Positions 34,240 to 42,876 are shown, counted from the first letter of the stretch. The stretch: DNA of 64,000 nucleotides from Collinsella sp. (GCA_019424905.1 JAHYYP010000009.1:1-64000); one strand, 5' to 3'. Numbers and translations: made by a program. The notes: generated by a model not told the origin, from the sequence alone.

Positions 34240-34488
34240 TTACACCAGCTTCACGGAGCCGACGGAGTTGTGGTCGGCCTCGATGGCTTCCTCGTAGCCC
34301 TCGAGCGCGTCATGCGCCTCGTGCAGCGCGGCCATGGCGGCCTCGAGCTTGGCGCCGATGCGCTCCATGTCAAAATTCTCGGTCGCATGCAGCAGCTGAT
34401 GGCTCCACTCATGAGCGAGCTCGATGGTGTCGTCGACCTGTTTGACGCTCATGGCAAGCTGACTCATGTTCATTCCAACATCATGCAT
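34240..34488 (-). CDS. Small helical protein coupled to nikR, unknown function
   Basis: I do not recognise this 82-residue protein. It is predicted to be almost entirely helical with heptad-like spacing (MSQLAMSVKQVDDTIELAHEW, then IGAKLEAAMAALHEAHDALEGYEEAIEA). It has seven His and many acidic residues, but no Cys or signal peptide. Metal or protein binding is possible. AAAGGAGATTTCCC precedes its ATG, and its stop is one base from the nikR GTG, so the two are surely co-translated. A role in nickel handling is inferred from position only. Confidence 0.7.
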   Translation of the reverse strand: MHDVGMNMSQLAMSVKQVDDTIELAHEWSHQLLHATENFDMERIGAKLEAAMAALHEAHDALEGYEEAIEADHNSVGSVKLV

Positions 34489-34563
34489 GGGAAATCTCCT
34501 TTTGTATGGGGCAGTTCAGTGGTTCAGATTTTACTACGCCCGCTCTGCGCGCAGTTGCATAAG

Positions 34564-34598
34564 AAAACGGGTACGAGTCTGTGCGACCCGCACCCGTT
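34564..34598 (-). terminator. Terminator of trxA
   Basis: On the minus strand AACGGGT pairs with ACCCGTT and runs into TTTTCTT. It lies about 110 bases past the thioredoxin stop and before the nikR operon. Confidence 0.55.
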
Positions 34599-34709
34599 CA
34601 CTGGGGGCTGTTTGTGACTACCATACTATCCGTGGTTGCACTCGGTGCATCCAGAAGTCCGGCGAGCGGTGCAAAAGCGCTCATAGACGGCGAGTAAGTA
34701 ACAAGCGTA

Positions 34710-35030
34710 TTACAGATGCTTCTCCAGCAGCGCCTGCAGCCTCGCCTTGGGTAGAGCGCCAACCGAGCGGTCAATCTCCTCGCCGTTCTTAAACACAATC
34801 AGCGTGGGGATGCTCATGACGCCATACTTCATGGCCAGGTCCTGGTTGTCGTCGACATTGCATTTGGCAACGGCAAGCTTGCCCGCCAGCTCATCGGCAA
34901 CCTCGTCAACGATGGGCGAGAGGGATCGACAGGGACCGCACCACGGTGCCCAAAAATCAACCAGCACGGGCAGGCTGTCGTTAACGATGGAATCGAAGTT
35001 CTCGGGGGTAATCTGATTAATGCCAGCCAT
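34710..35030 (-). CDS. trxA: Thioredoxin
   Basis: Thioredoxin is a small cytoplasmic disulfide reductase. The 106-residue protein has the active site FWAPWCGPCRSL (near residues 27-38) and the cis-Pro loop MSIPTLIVFKNG. Both are typical, at normal length. GGAGGTCACC precedes the ATG at 35030, so a longer upstream frame is rejected. It is monocistronic and divergent from the next gene. Confidence 0.95.
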   Translation of the reverse strand: MAGINQITPENFDSIVNDSLPVLVDFWAPWCGPCRSLSPIVDEVADELAGKLAVAKCNVDDNQDLAMKYGVMSIPTLIVFKNGEEIDRSVGALPKARLQALLEKHL

Positions 35031-35166
35031 GGTGACCTCCATAATGCGACGCGGCTCGGCCGCGTAAAACTCAGTACGACCGTGCTTATACCCAGCCGCC
35101 CGCAAAGCAACCACTCGCGGGCAGCTCTTTTATATAATGGTGGGCACGCAAACGATTGGAGAGCGC

Positions 35167-35742
35167 ATGTCCACGTCACAAAGCCAGAAAAAAGAAGCCA
35201 TCGCCCAGGCGGCCGAGCAGGAGCTCACATCGCTTGCGGTCCGTGGCGTGCGTATCGCGGGCAACGCGTGCTCGCCGATCGTTCTGGTCAAAGGCGATTT
35301 GGACGACGCCGAGCGTTCGGGTGGCGAGCTTGCTGCCGGCCCGGATGGCACGGCGTTGCGCAAGGCGCTTGGGGCCATCGGCTACGCGCCCGAGGATTTT
35401 TGCGTGCTGGCAAGCGTCGCCGGCGTGGGTGACGGAGCGGTCGCGGTGGGCGAGACTCTGCCGTGCGAGCTGTTCCGCGAGGCGCTTGAGGCTTTGGATC
35501 CCGAGGCGGTGCTACTGCTCGACAACAACGCGGCTGACGCCATGCGCGAGACCTACGCCGATATGCTCGTGGCGATCGATGACTTCGACACCGCCATGCT
35601 CAAGCCCGGCTTGGTCGCCCATGTGCAGGGTCGCCGCGTGCTCGCGCTCGACGGTTTTGAGGCGGCGCTAACTGACAAAGCCGCCAAGCAGCGCATGTGG
35701 GCATACATCAAGCAGCTGACCCCGGCGGCCGCTCCGCTGTAG
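35167..35742 (+). CDS. Conserved hypothetical protein, possibly of the uracil-DNA glycosylase-like fold
   Basis: I do not firmly recognise this 191-residue soluble protein. It is an alpha/beta protein with alternating segments (GNACSPIVLVKGDL, ALRKALGAIGYAPEDFCVLASV, PEAVLLLDNNAADAMRETYA, LVAHVQGRRVLALDGFEAAL). The spacing faintly recalls uracil-DNA glycosylase-like proteins, but the usual catalytic motif is not visible. GGAGAG precedes the ATG at 35167. It lies alone, divergent from trxA and convergent with the LytTR kinase gene. Confidence 0.55.
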   Translation: MSTSQSQKKEAIAQAAEQELTSLAVRGVRIAGNACSPIVLVKGDLDDAERSGGELAAGPDGTALRKALGAIGYAPEDFCVLASVAGVGDGAVAVGETLPCELFREALEALDPEAVLLLDNNAADAMRETYADMLVAIDDFDTAMLKPGLVAHVQGRRVLALDGFEAALTDKAAKQRMWAYIKQLTPAAAPL

Positions 35743-35806
35743 CGGATTAGCGCCGGCGAGCGATTGTCTGGCGGGCAAGGCACGCCTCGAGATCGGCGCC
35801 GCACTT

Positions 35807-37084
35807 CTACATCACAGCGCGCAGCTCAAACCGATCGCCGTTAATGCGGAACTGGCAGTTGCCGTTCATGCGTTCGACGGCAAGCTTAATGCTCTTGGTT
35901 CCAAAGCCGTGTCCGGTGTGCCCGGCTACGGGCATGCCGTCGACCATGCGCGGCGCGCGGTCAAACGTGTTGGAAACTAACAGCAGCAGCTGGCCGTCCT
36001 CTAATCGCAGGTCAAAGTCGACGAATCGCTTTCCTTGGGGTGCGGCGCTTGCAGCGGTGATAGCGTTTTCCAAGGCATTTGAGAGCACGCTAAACAGGTC
36101 GGCGTCACCTACGTGGATGGTTTCGGGTACGGCGGCGCGCAGGTTGGCGGTAATGCCGTTTCTATTGATATCCGAGTTAAATGACGAAAGCGCGATGTTT
36201 ACGGTCTCGTTGGCGCAGAAGCGGCGTACGGCGGTGCGATCGCCGACTTCGCAGAGTTCATCGATGCGTTTGAGCGCCTCGTCGGTGTGGCCCTCCTCAA
36301 TTAAAGCGGCCAGGCCGCGTAGGAAGTGGCGCATATCGTGGCGAAGAATCGACAGCTCGCGCCCAGATTGACGCCAAGCCTCGAGCTCTTTGATGGCGGC
36401 GCTGTCGCGGGTTTCGAGCATCCAGCGCTCTCGCTCGGCGGTTTCCTTTTCTTCGTATTCGCGCAGGTAAACGGCAAGAAACATAAGATAGAAGGCACAG
36501 AGCGCAAATGCCAAAAACTCAACCGTCACCACCGAGCTCGAGTGGAACAGCGTGGTGTAGACGTTGGTGGCATAGTCAAAGACGTAATAGACGAGCGGCA
36601 GGATTAAAAGGATGCCCAGCTCGGTGGTGCTTTTAATCGCCAAGCGCGGACCGATGTCGCCGGCCCAATGCAACAGGACGGCAAAGACGGCGAGTGTGGT
36701 CGCGATGCGCGCCAGATAGTACGCGATCTGAGAATCGGTTGCGGCAAATGCGGCAATGCCCATCCAATTGCTGAACTGGCAGCTCAGATAGGCACTCGTA
36801 ATGCCGAGTACGGCAAGCAGCGGGCTCAGGCGGTAGCGCGCGCACAAATAGATGACGAGCGGCAGATGCACGACGAGTGGATATACCTGGCGGGCGAAAA
36901 GCTCGCCGCCGACGGCATTGGCGAGGCCAAATGCGCATCCAGTTACGGCACCGACCAGCACCAGTTCAAGCGCATGACGCCGGTTGATCTCGACACCGCA
37001 CAGCGCCGCCGAGGCAAAGACGCCAAAGAGCAGCGTCGTGGCGTGGTGGATTGCCCAAAGGATCATTTCGACCGTGGAGACCAT
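35807..37084 (-). CDS. GHKL-type sensor histidine kinase (AgrC/LytS-like)
   Basis: The 425-residue protein has six predicted N-terminal spans (about 1-200), a coiled-coil linker, a His motif ILRHDMRHFLRGLAAL (near 250) and a GHKL ATPase with LSNALENAITAA and GHGFGTKSIKLAVERMNG. This belongs to the HPK10 group (AgrC, ComD, VirS), which often senses peptides and pairs with LytTR regulators. It shares a base with the regulator stop upstream (TGATG). No autoinducer peptide gene is recognised nearby. Confidence 0.82.
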   Translation of the reverse strand: MVSTVEMILWAIHHATTLLFGVFASAALCGVEINRRHALELVLVGAVTGCAFGLANAVGGELFARQVYPLVVHLPLVIYLCARYRLSPLLAVLGITSAYLSCQFSNWMGIAAFAATDSQIAYYLARIATTLAVFAVLLHWAGDIGPRLAIKSTTELGILLILPLVYYVFDYATNVYTTLFHSSSVVTVEFLAFALCAFYLMFLAVYLREYEEKETAERERWMLETRDSAAIKELEAWRQSGRELSILRHDMRHFLRGLAALIEEGHTDEALKRIDELCEVGDRTAVRRFCANETVNIALSSFNSDINRNGITANLRAAVPETIHVGDADLFSVLSNALENAITAASAAPQGKRFVDFDLRLEDGQLLLLVSNTFDRAPRMVDGMPVAGHTGHGFGTKSIKLAVERMNGNCQFRINGDRFELRAVM

Positions 37085-37806
37085 CAGTGTCTCCCACCCT
37101 CAAAGCGCACCGCAAAGTAGGCGTCTTGGAATCCCTGCTTGCAGCTGCGCGAAAGCGGGATGCACGCGCCCGAGCGCATGACGATGTCCGTGCGGTCAAA
37201 GTGATCGATATTGCGCAGGTTGACCTGGTAGCTGCGGTGGCATTTAAAGAAGGTGGCATTTTGCGCCAAACGGTCTTCGACGCTGCGGAACGACTCAAGT
37301 GCCTCGATATCGCGTCCGTCGCGCAGGTGGAAGACCACGTGCTTGTTGCGCGCCTCGGCATATTCGATGTCGGACAGGCGCAGGGCGTGGTAGCCAAAGG
37401 AAGTTTTGATCACGAGCTCGTCGGTTGCCGCCGGGCGCATGCTCGAAAGCTCGTCGAGCAACTGCGCTAGGCGTTCGTAAGCCACGGGCTTGAGCAGATA
37501 ATCGAAGGCGCGGACCTCGTAGGACTCCAGTGCAAACTCGGGCGATGAGGTGAGAAACACCAGACGCACGGCGGTATCGGCCTGGCGCAATTCGCGCGCG
37601 GTGTCCATGCCGTTGACGAGCGGCATGATCATATCGAGCAAGATGATGTCGGCGCGCGATGCGGCATGGCGGGCCAGCAGGTCCTCGCCGCGCGTGACGA
37701 GCGCAACATCGACCGCCGTGCCCGTCTCGCTCGACCAACGGTCGATCATCCGGTGCAGTCTATCTAGAAAAGCGACGTCGTCGTCGCAGGCAATAATCTT
37801 GAGCAT
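37084..37806 (-). CDS. LytTR-family response regulator
   Basis: The 240-residue protein has a receiver domain starting MLKIIACDDDVAFLDR, with the phosphoacceptor Asp in IILLDMIMPLVNG (near 57), and a LytTR DNA-binding domain in the C-terminal half (YAEARNKHVVFHLRDGRDIEALESFRSVE, later FFKCHRSYQVNLRNIDHFDR). The ATG at 37806 follows AAGGGGGCTCAGA. It is first in a two-gene operon with the GHKL kinase. LytTR regulators bind paired direct repeats near target promoters; none is recognised here. Confidence 0.88.
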   Translation of the reverse strand: MLKIIACDDDVAFLDRLHRMIDRWSSETGTAVDVALVTRGEDLLARHAASRADIILLDMIMPLVNGMDTARELRQADTAVRLVFLTSSPEFALESYEVRAFDYLLKPVAYERLAQLLDELSSMRPAATDELVIKTSFGYHALRLSDIEYAEARNKHVVFHLRDGRDIEALESFRSVEDRLAQNATFFKCHRSYQVNLRNIDHFDRTDIVMRSGACIPLSRSCKQGFQDAYFAVRFEGGRH

Positions 37807-38014
37807 TCTGAGCCCCCTTAGTAGTTCGATTTTGCCACATTGGGTGCGGACCGCTCGCGGAGGCGTGTCCCATTTGCGCCCCACGTCGCGCAACTCGCGC
37901 CGAGCGGTATTGCGGTGGCGAAAGATGCCTCCTGCGCTATCGAGAGCTCGGCTGTCCTCAGCTTGCCAGTTCGAAAATGGACCTGCCGCATGATTGAATC
38001 TTTATTTCAACTTT

Positions 38015-38064
38015 ACACCTAGGTTTACAGCTGTCTTGTCAGCTGTAAACCTAGGTGTCATACT
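38015..38064 (+). promoter_or_regulatory. nad operon promoter with NiaR-type operator
   Basis: A perfect 19-bp inverted repeat (38015-38033 and 38040-38058, spacer TCTTGT) overlaps a promoter made of TTGTCA (38036-38041), a 17-base spacer and CATACT (38059-38064). Repressor bound here would block RNA polymerase. The niaR gene at the end of the operon encodes the obvious candidate. Confidence 0.7.
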
Positions 38065-38099
38065 AAAGCCCCAAGATTCGCCAAAAGAGAGGGGCCTTG

Positions 38100-39125
38100 A
38101 TGGCACAGAGCGCGAACATGGATGCATCGGAGCTTGCACGCGATATCGCGGCCGGCCTAGCATCGGCAACGACGGCAACGGAGCGCGCGGCACTGGTGCC
38201 CGCAGAGCTCGTCGAGGCCATTCAGCAACTAAAAGCCCAACGTGACGCGGTAATCCTGGCGCACTACTATGTGGCGCCCGAGGTCCAAGCCGTTGCCGAT
38301 TACGTCGGCGACAGTTTCTACCTGGCAAAACTCGCCAAGAGCCTGCCGCAGCAGACTATCGTGCTGTGCGGCGTGGAGTTTATGGGCGAGAGTGCCAAGC
38401 TGCTCAACCCCACCAAGACCGTGCTGCTGCCCGAGCCGGGCGCGGACTGCCCCATGGCTCACATGGTCAAGCGCGAGACGGTCGACGCGGCGCGCGCCGA
38501 GTACGGTGACGACCTTGCCGTGGTCTGCTACGTCAACTCCACGGTCGAGATCAAGAGCTGGAGCGACGTGTGCGTCACCAGCTCCAACGCCGTCAAGATC
38601 GTGTCCGAGCTGCCGCAGCAGCACGTCCTGTTCATCCCCGACCAAAACCTGGGCCGCTTCGTAGCCGAGCAGGTGCCGCAAAAGCACGTCATCCTCAACA
38701 ACGGCTACTGCCCGCGCCATCACATCATCACCGTCGAGCAGATCGTCGACGCGACGGAGGCCCACCCCGACGCGCTCGTGCTGGCGCATCCTGAGTGCAA
38801 GGCCGACGTCCTGGCCGAGGCCGACTACATCGGCTCCACCGCCGGCATCATCAAGTATGCCGAGGAGTCCGACGCCAGCGAGTTCATTATCGTGACGGTC
38901 CGCGGCGTGCTCTACGAGCTCGAGCGCCGCTGCCAGGGCACCGGCAAGAAGTTCCACTTCCCCGCGGTGCAGCCCACCTGCGTCAACATGGATCTCATCA
39001 CGCTCGAAAAGCTCGTGCGCTGCCTGGAGACGGGCGAGGGCGAGGTGCAGATCGGCGTCTCGGACGAGGCGGCAGACCAGGCCAAGCTCACGCTCGACCG
39101 TATGCTCGAGTACGCAGCGCGCTAG
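38100..39125 (+). CDS. nadA: Quinolinate synthase
   Basis: NadA condenses iminoaspartate with dihydroxyacetone phosphate to form quinolinate, using a 4Fe-4S cluster. The 341-residue protein has the NadA motifs AHYYVAPEVQAVADYVGDS, FMGESAKLLNP, DCPMAHM, CYVNS, LFIPDQNLG, AHPECKADV and a late CVNMDLITLEKL. Cys residues for the cluster are present in CGVEFMG, HPEC and QPTCVNM contexts. The ATG at 38100 follows GAGAGGGG; the TTG before it is rejected. It is first in nadA-nadB-nadC-niaR. Confidence 0.95.
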   Translation: MAQSANMDASELARDIAAGLASATTATERAALVPAELVEAIQQLKAQRDAVILAHYYVAPEVQAVADYVGDSFYLAKLAKSLPQQTIVLCGVEFMGESAKLLNPTKTVLLPEPGADCPMAHMVKRETVDAARAEYGDDLAVVCYVNSTVEIKSWSDVCVTSSNAVKIVSELPQQHVLFIPDQNLGRFVAEQVPQKHVILNNGYCPRHHIITVEQIVDATEAHPDALVLAHPECKADVLAEADYIGSTAGIIKYAEESDASEFIIVTVRGVLYELERRCQGTGKKFHFPAVQPTCVNMDLITLEKLVRCLETGEGEVQIGVSDEAADQAKLTLDRMLEYAAR

Positions 39126-39128
39126 AAC

Positions 39129-39163
39129 AATGTGACATGAGGGACAGTCCCGCATGTCACATT
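39129..39163. repeat. GGGACAGTCCC hairpin inside the nad operon
   Basis: AATGTGACATG (39129-39139) pairs with CATGTCACATT (39153-39163), and the loop holds the palindromic core GGGACAGTCCC. It sits between nadA and nadB, inside a transcribed operon. Confidence 0.75.
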
Positions 39164-39181
39164 ACAAGGGAGAGGATTCCT

Positions 39182-40558
39182 GTGGAAACCAAACAATACC
39201 CCGACATGGAGTGCGACGTCGTCATTGCCGGCTGTGGCGTGGCGGGCCTGTACGCGGCCCTCAATCTGCCGACGAGCACGCGCGTGATCATGCTCTCCAA
39301 GGGCGCTGTCGACGAGTGCGATTCGATGCTCGCGCAGGGCGGTATCTGCGTACTGCCCGAGGGCTCGGACTACGATGCCTTCTTTGAGGACACCATGCAC
39401 GCCGGCCACTACGAGAATCGCCGCGAGAGCGTCGACATCATGATCCGTTCGAGCCGTTCGGTCATCAACGACCTGCTAGCGATGGGCGTGGATTTTGAGC
39501 GCAAGGCCGACGGCAGCCTCAACTTTACCCGCGAGGGCGCGCACAGCCGTCCGCGTATTGCCTTCCATGCCGACATTACGGGCAAGGAGATCACGACCAA
39601 GCTGCTCCAGGCCGTTCGCAAGCTGGATAACGTGCAGATTTTGGAGCACGTGGCCATGACCGACATCCTGACGGGCGAGCGTGACGGCGTCACGGTGTGT
39701 GTCGGTGTCGTCGCCGTTTCCGTGGACGAGGACAACTCGGTTCGTCCCGCCGACGAGCTGGCAAATGCCGCCGAGGGCGTGCATGCCGGCGAGCCGTTTA
39801 AGATTCATGCCCGCCGCACGCTGTGGGCGACAGGCGGTATCGGCGGCGTGTACGACCATTCGACTAACTACCCGCAGCTCACGGGCGATGCATGCTACAT
39901 CGCTCAGGAGCATGGCATTAAGATGGAGCACCTGGACTACGTGCAGATTCACCCCACGGGGCTGTTCTCGCCGCAGCCGGGTCGCACCTTCCTGATCAGC
40001 GAGAGCTGCCGCGGCGAGGGCGCGATTTTGCTCAACGCCGCCGGCGAGCGCTTTACCGACGAGCTTCAGCCGCGCGATGTGGTCGCTGCCGCTATTCGCG
40101 AGCAGATGAAGCAGGACGGTACCGAGCACGAGTGGCTGAGCTTCGCCCCCGTCGAACGCGATGTGGTGACCGGGCATTTTGCCAACATTCGCGCGCGCTG
40201 CCTTGAGGACGGCCGCGACATCTTGGACGAGCCCATCCCCGTTACGCCCACGCAGCACTACTTTATGGGTGGCGTATGGGTCGATAAGGACGGCCGCACC
40301 TCGATGCCCGAGCTCTACGCCGCGGGCGAGACGGCCTGCAACGGCGTTCACGGCAAGAATCGCCTTGCATCAAACAGCCTGCTCGAAGCGCTGGTCTGGG
40401 GTCGTCGCGCCGCGTGGTATATGCGTACCGGCGAGTCACTGGCCGTGGAGCAGGCGGGCGATCCCGCGCTCGATGGCCGTCATCGCGCCCTGAGCGCCGA
40501 CATCCTGGCAATCGATGATTTGGCCCGTGCCGCCGGCACGCAGGCCGTGGAGGAGTAG
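39182..40558 (+). CDS. nadB: L-aspartate oxidase (short form)
   Basis: NadB oxidises L-aspartate to iminoaspartate for NadA, using FAD. The FAD-binding start is DVVIAGCGVAGLYAALNLP. Later motifs are LAQGGICV, HAGHYENR and the succinate-dehydrogenase-like active-site region HFANIRARCLEDG..TPTQHYFMGGVWVDKDGRTS..LYAAGETACNGVHGKNRLASNSLLEALVWGRRAA. The 458-residue length is shorter than the usual 530-540, because the C-terminal helical domain is missing. The start is GTG behind GGGAGAGGATTCCT; a much longer open frame upstream overlaps nadA and is rejected. Confidence 0.9.
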   Translation: METKQYPDMECDVVIAGCGVAGLYAALNLPTSTRVIMLSKGAVDECDSMLAQGGICVLPEGSDYDAFFEDTMHAGHYENRRESVDIMIRSSRSVINDLLAMGVDFERKADGSLNFTREGAHSRPRIAFHADITGKEITTKLLQAVRKLDNVQILEHVAMTDILTGERDGVTVCVGVVAVSVDEDNSVRPADELANAAEGVHAGEPFKIHARRTLWATGGIGGVYDHSTNYPQLTGDACYIAQEHGIKMEHLDYVQIHPTGLFSPQPGRTFLISESCRGEGAILLNAAGERFTDELQPRDVVAAAIREQMKQDGTEHEWLSFAPVERDVVTGHFANIRARCLEDGRDILDEPIPVTPTQHYFMGGVWVDKDGRTSMPELYAAGETACNGVHGKNRLASNSLLEALVWGRRAAWYMRTGESLAVEQAGDPALDGRHRALSADILAIDDLARAAGTQAVEE

Positions 40559-40561
40559 ACC

Positions 40562-41422
40562 ATGAATCCCATTACCATGAAGCTCGTCGTCGATGATCTG
40601 ATTTTGCAGGCTCTGCGCGAGGACATCACGTTTGAGGACGTGAGCACGGCGAGCGTGTGCCCCACGGCGCGTCCCGCTACCGTTGAGCTTATCGCCAAGG
40701 CCGACGGCATCATCGCCGGCTTGGATGTGTTCGCCCGCACCTTTGAGCTGTTGGATTCGCAGAGCTCGGTGCTGTTCGACGTTGCCGGCGGTGACGAGGT
40801 GCACGCCGGCGACCATGTGGGTCAGGTGCGCGGCGATGCGCGCGTGCTGCTTTCGGGCGAGCGCGTGGCGCTCAACTACCTGCAGCGCATGAGCGGCATC
40901 GCTACCTACACGCACAGCATGGCCGCGGCGCTCGAGGGCACCAAGACCGTGCTCGTCGACACGCGCAAGACCACGCCGGGCATGCGCGTGTTTGAGAAGG
41001 CGGCGGTCGAGATCGGCGGCGGCAGCAACCACCGCTACAACCTGTCGACGGCCGTCATGCTCAAGGACAACCACATCGATGCCGCCGGTGGCGTGACGCG
41101 TGCGATCGAGATGGCGCGCGCCCATGCATCGTTTACCACGACGGTCGAGATCGAGTGCGAGAACCTGGACATGGTGCGCGAGGCTGTGGAGGCCGGCGCC
41201 GATATCATCATGTTCGACAACATGACCCATGACGACATGGCCGCCGCCATAGAGCTTATCGCCGGTCGCGCCAAGACCGAGTGCTCGGGCAATGTGGATG
41301 CCAGCAATATCCGCGCCCTGGCTGATCTGGGCGTCGACTACATTAGCTCGGGGGCATTGACGCACTCTGCGCCGATTCTCGACCTCTCGCTTAAGCACCT
41401 GCGTCTGCTGGACGGTAAATAA
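40562..41422 (+). CDS. nadC: Nicotinate-nucleotide pyrophosphorylase (quinolinate phosphoribosyltransferase)
   Basis: NadC converts quinolinate and PRPP to nicotinate mononucleotide and CO2. The 286-residue protein has the family signatures NYLQRMSGIATYT, DTRKTTPGMRVFEKAAVEIGG, HRYNLSTAVMLKDNHI and a C-terminal IRALADLGVDYISSGALTHSA. Basic residues for quinolinate (Arg and Lys in DTRKTTPG and LKDNH) are kept. It starts three bases after nadB and its stop overlaps the niaR start. Confidence 0.95.
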   Translation: MNPITMKLVVDDLILQALREDITFEDVSTASVCPTARPATVELIAKADGIIAGLDVFARTFELLDSQSSVLFDVAGGDEVHAGDHVGQVRGDARVLLSGERVALNYLQRMSGIATYTHSMAAALEGTKTVLVDTRKTTPGMRVFEKAAVEIGGGSNHRYNLSTAVMLKDNHIDAAGGVTRAIEMARAHASFTTTVEIECENLDMVREAVEAGADIIMFDNMTHDDMAAAIELIAGRAKTECSGNVDASNIRALADLGVDYISSGALTHSAPILDLSLKHLRLLDGK

Positions 41423-41967
41423 TGGACGCCCGCGAGCGTCGCCGTGCCATCATGGCCGTGCTCGAGGGAGCCAAGGGGCCAGTTTCGGGCAGCGCGCTTG
41501 CCCGCGAGGTGGGTGTGAGCCGCCAGGTCGTGGTGCAGGACATCGCCCTGCTGCGCGCCGATGGGCACGATATCGTGGCGACCAACCGCGGCTACGTGCT
41601 GCAGGAGGCCCCCAGCAGCCCCGCCGTGCCCACGCGCTTGGTCAAGGTTCGCCACAGCGTGGAGCAGGCAGGCGATGAGCTCACGAGTATCGTCGACGCC
41701 GGAGGCGCCGTGCTCAACGTGATCGTCAATCACCGCGTGTACGGTAAGATCACGGCCGACCTGGACATCCGCAATCGTCGCGATGTTGAGCGCTATCTGC
41801 GCGATATCGAGAGCGGCAAGAGCTTCCCGCTGCTGACGGTGACCAGCGGCTACCACTTCCATCGCATTGCGGCGGAGGACGAACAGACCCTCGACGAGAT
41901 CGAGGCGATGCTCAAGGAAAAAGGCTACCTAGCAGACCTGATGCCCTACGAAGACGATCTCTCTTAG
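41422..41967 (+). CDS. niaR: NAD biosynthesis repressor NiaR (HTH plus 3H domain)
   Basis: NiaR represses NAD-synthesis genes when niacin is present. The 181-residue protein has an N-terminal helix-turn-helix (GSALAREVGVSRQVVVQDIALLRADG, residues 25-50) and a C-terminal 3H domain with three conserved His (VRHSVEQAGDEL, NVIVNHRVYGKI, TSGYHFHRIAAEDE). The ATG overlaps the nadC stop. It probably autoregulates the operon through the palindrome at 38015-38058. Copy D of the structured element follows at once. Confidence 0.9.
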   Translation: MDARERRRAIMAVLEGAKGPVSGSALAREVGVSRQVVVQDIALLRADGHDIVATNRGYVLQEAPSSPAVPTRLVKVRHSVEQAGDELTSIVDAGGAVLNVIVNHRVYGKITADLDIRNRRDVERYLRDIESGKSFPLLTVTSGYHFHRIAAEDEQTLDEIEAMLKEKGYLADLMPYEDDLS

Positions 41968-42090
41968 CCGACGCTGCAAACGCCCCTAAGCGGCAATCTG
42001 ACGTTCAATCGTCGGTCGCGTACCAAAGTACGCTTCCCTCCTCTTTCACGTCACCTTGCTCGCTTAGGGACGTTTTCGCTGACGTGGGCT
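41968..42090 (+). ncRNA. Structured 3' element, copy D (divergent, candidate RNA)
   Basis: Helix 2 pairs ACGCCCCTAAGCGGCA (41979-41994) with TGCTCGCTTAGGGACGT (ending about 42074). Helix 3 is GCGTAC-CAAA-GTACGC. TGACG/CGTCA inner pairing matches copy A. Helix 1 with the TACC loop is absent. It begins directly after the niaR stop. The stems are kept with different sequence. Confidence 0.4.
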
Positions 42091-42120
42091 CAACCTGCGA
42101 CGGTGCCAAATTAGTTATCC

Positions 42121-42169
42121 GCACAAAAAGGAGGCCTCCGCGGCGATGCGGAGGCCTCCTTTTTTGTGC
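42121..42169. terminator. Bidirectional terminator between niaR and ferredoxin
   Basis: AAAAAGGAGGCCTCCGC (42125-42141) pairs perfectly with GCGGAGGCCTCCTTTTT (42148-42164), extended by GCAC/GTGC. A and T runs on both sides allow it to work in both directions for the convergent genes. Confidence 0.85.
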
Positions 42170-42204
42170 ACGGTGTACTTTTGAGTGTGCAAGTGGGGGA
42201 GTTG

Positions 42205-42390
42205 TTACTCCTCGACGATCTCGGTGATCGCGCCAGCGGGGCAAGCGTCCTGGCAAGCGCCACAGGCGACGCAGGAGTCCTCGTCAGCGACGGTAGCGAC
42301 GTCCTGGAGCTCCAGAACGCCAGCGGGGCAGGAGTCGACGCAAACGCCACAAGCGATGCACTCGTCGGCATCAATTACGGGATGAGCCAT
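42205..42390 (-). CDS. Small 2[4Fe-4S] ferredoxin
   Basis: This 61-residue electron carrier has two classic cluster motifs, CIACGVCVDSCP and CVACGACQDACP, in a clostridial-type ferredoxin fold and an acidic C-terminus. It transfers low-potential electrons in the cytoplasm. GAGAGGAAACTACC precedes the ATG at 42390; a longer frame upstream is rejected. It is monocistronic. The partners are not given by the neighbours. Confidence 0.93.
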   Translation of the reverse strand: MAHPVIDADECIACGVCVDSCPAGVLELQDVATVADEDSCVACGACQDACPAGAITEIVEE

Positions 42391-42849
42391 GGTAGTTTCC
42401 TCTCTGTTGACCGACGCTACAGGCGATGCGCGCCGGTTTGATTCGGGCAAAAACATACCACGGGAGCGACCGTTTGCAATACCCTCTGACCGGCATCTTC
42501 ATACCGTTCGCCGAGTATGCCAAGGTTTACTAAAAAATGCGCAGGTGGGGCCGTTGAGCTGCGCAAATGTTAGCTAAAGGTGACTTGAAATATCGAGCTA
42601 TTGAGCGCGCCTGCGGAAAGGGCATCCCGTTATTTGGCCGAAAACCGGGTCGTAGTTTCCGGTTGGGCCCGCTAGCGGAAACTGCGACCCGGTATCAGCT
42701 CTCAAAACGGGACGAGCTTTCCGCAAGGCAGCCCCAGGCACCCTCGGACCCAAGCCTCAGCCATCTCTACATAGATCTCGATAGATTTGCCGAGAACTCA
42801 ATCAGCGCATCTACCTGCACATTTAAGAACCTAAACTCTCAGCAATAAG
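42391..42849. other. Intergenic region before dnaK with an 18-bp hairpin
   Basis: No gene is recognisable. ACCGGGTCGTAGTTTCCG (42644-42661) pairs at 17 of 18 positions with the stretch at 42676-42693 around GTTGGGCCCGCTAG. It is a stand-alone palindrome of unknown role. Bases 42460-42600 are AT-richer than average and probably contain the ferredoxin promoter. Confidence 0.5.
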
Positions 42850-42876
42850 AAATCTTATATGAATTGACTTAGATTT
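42850..42876. promoter_or_regulatory. Putative HspR operator before dnaK
   Basis: AAATCTTATAT-N6-GACTTAGATTT is an imperfect inverted repeat about 110 bases before dnaK, next to TATATT (42879-42884). Nearly the same 27-base sequence lies before clpB (53274-53300). Both genes are classical HspR targets and hspR closes this operon. Confidence 0.65.
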
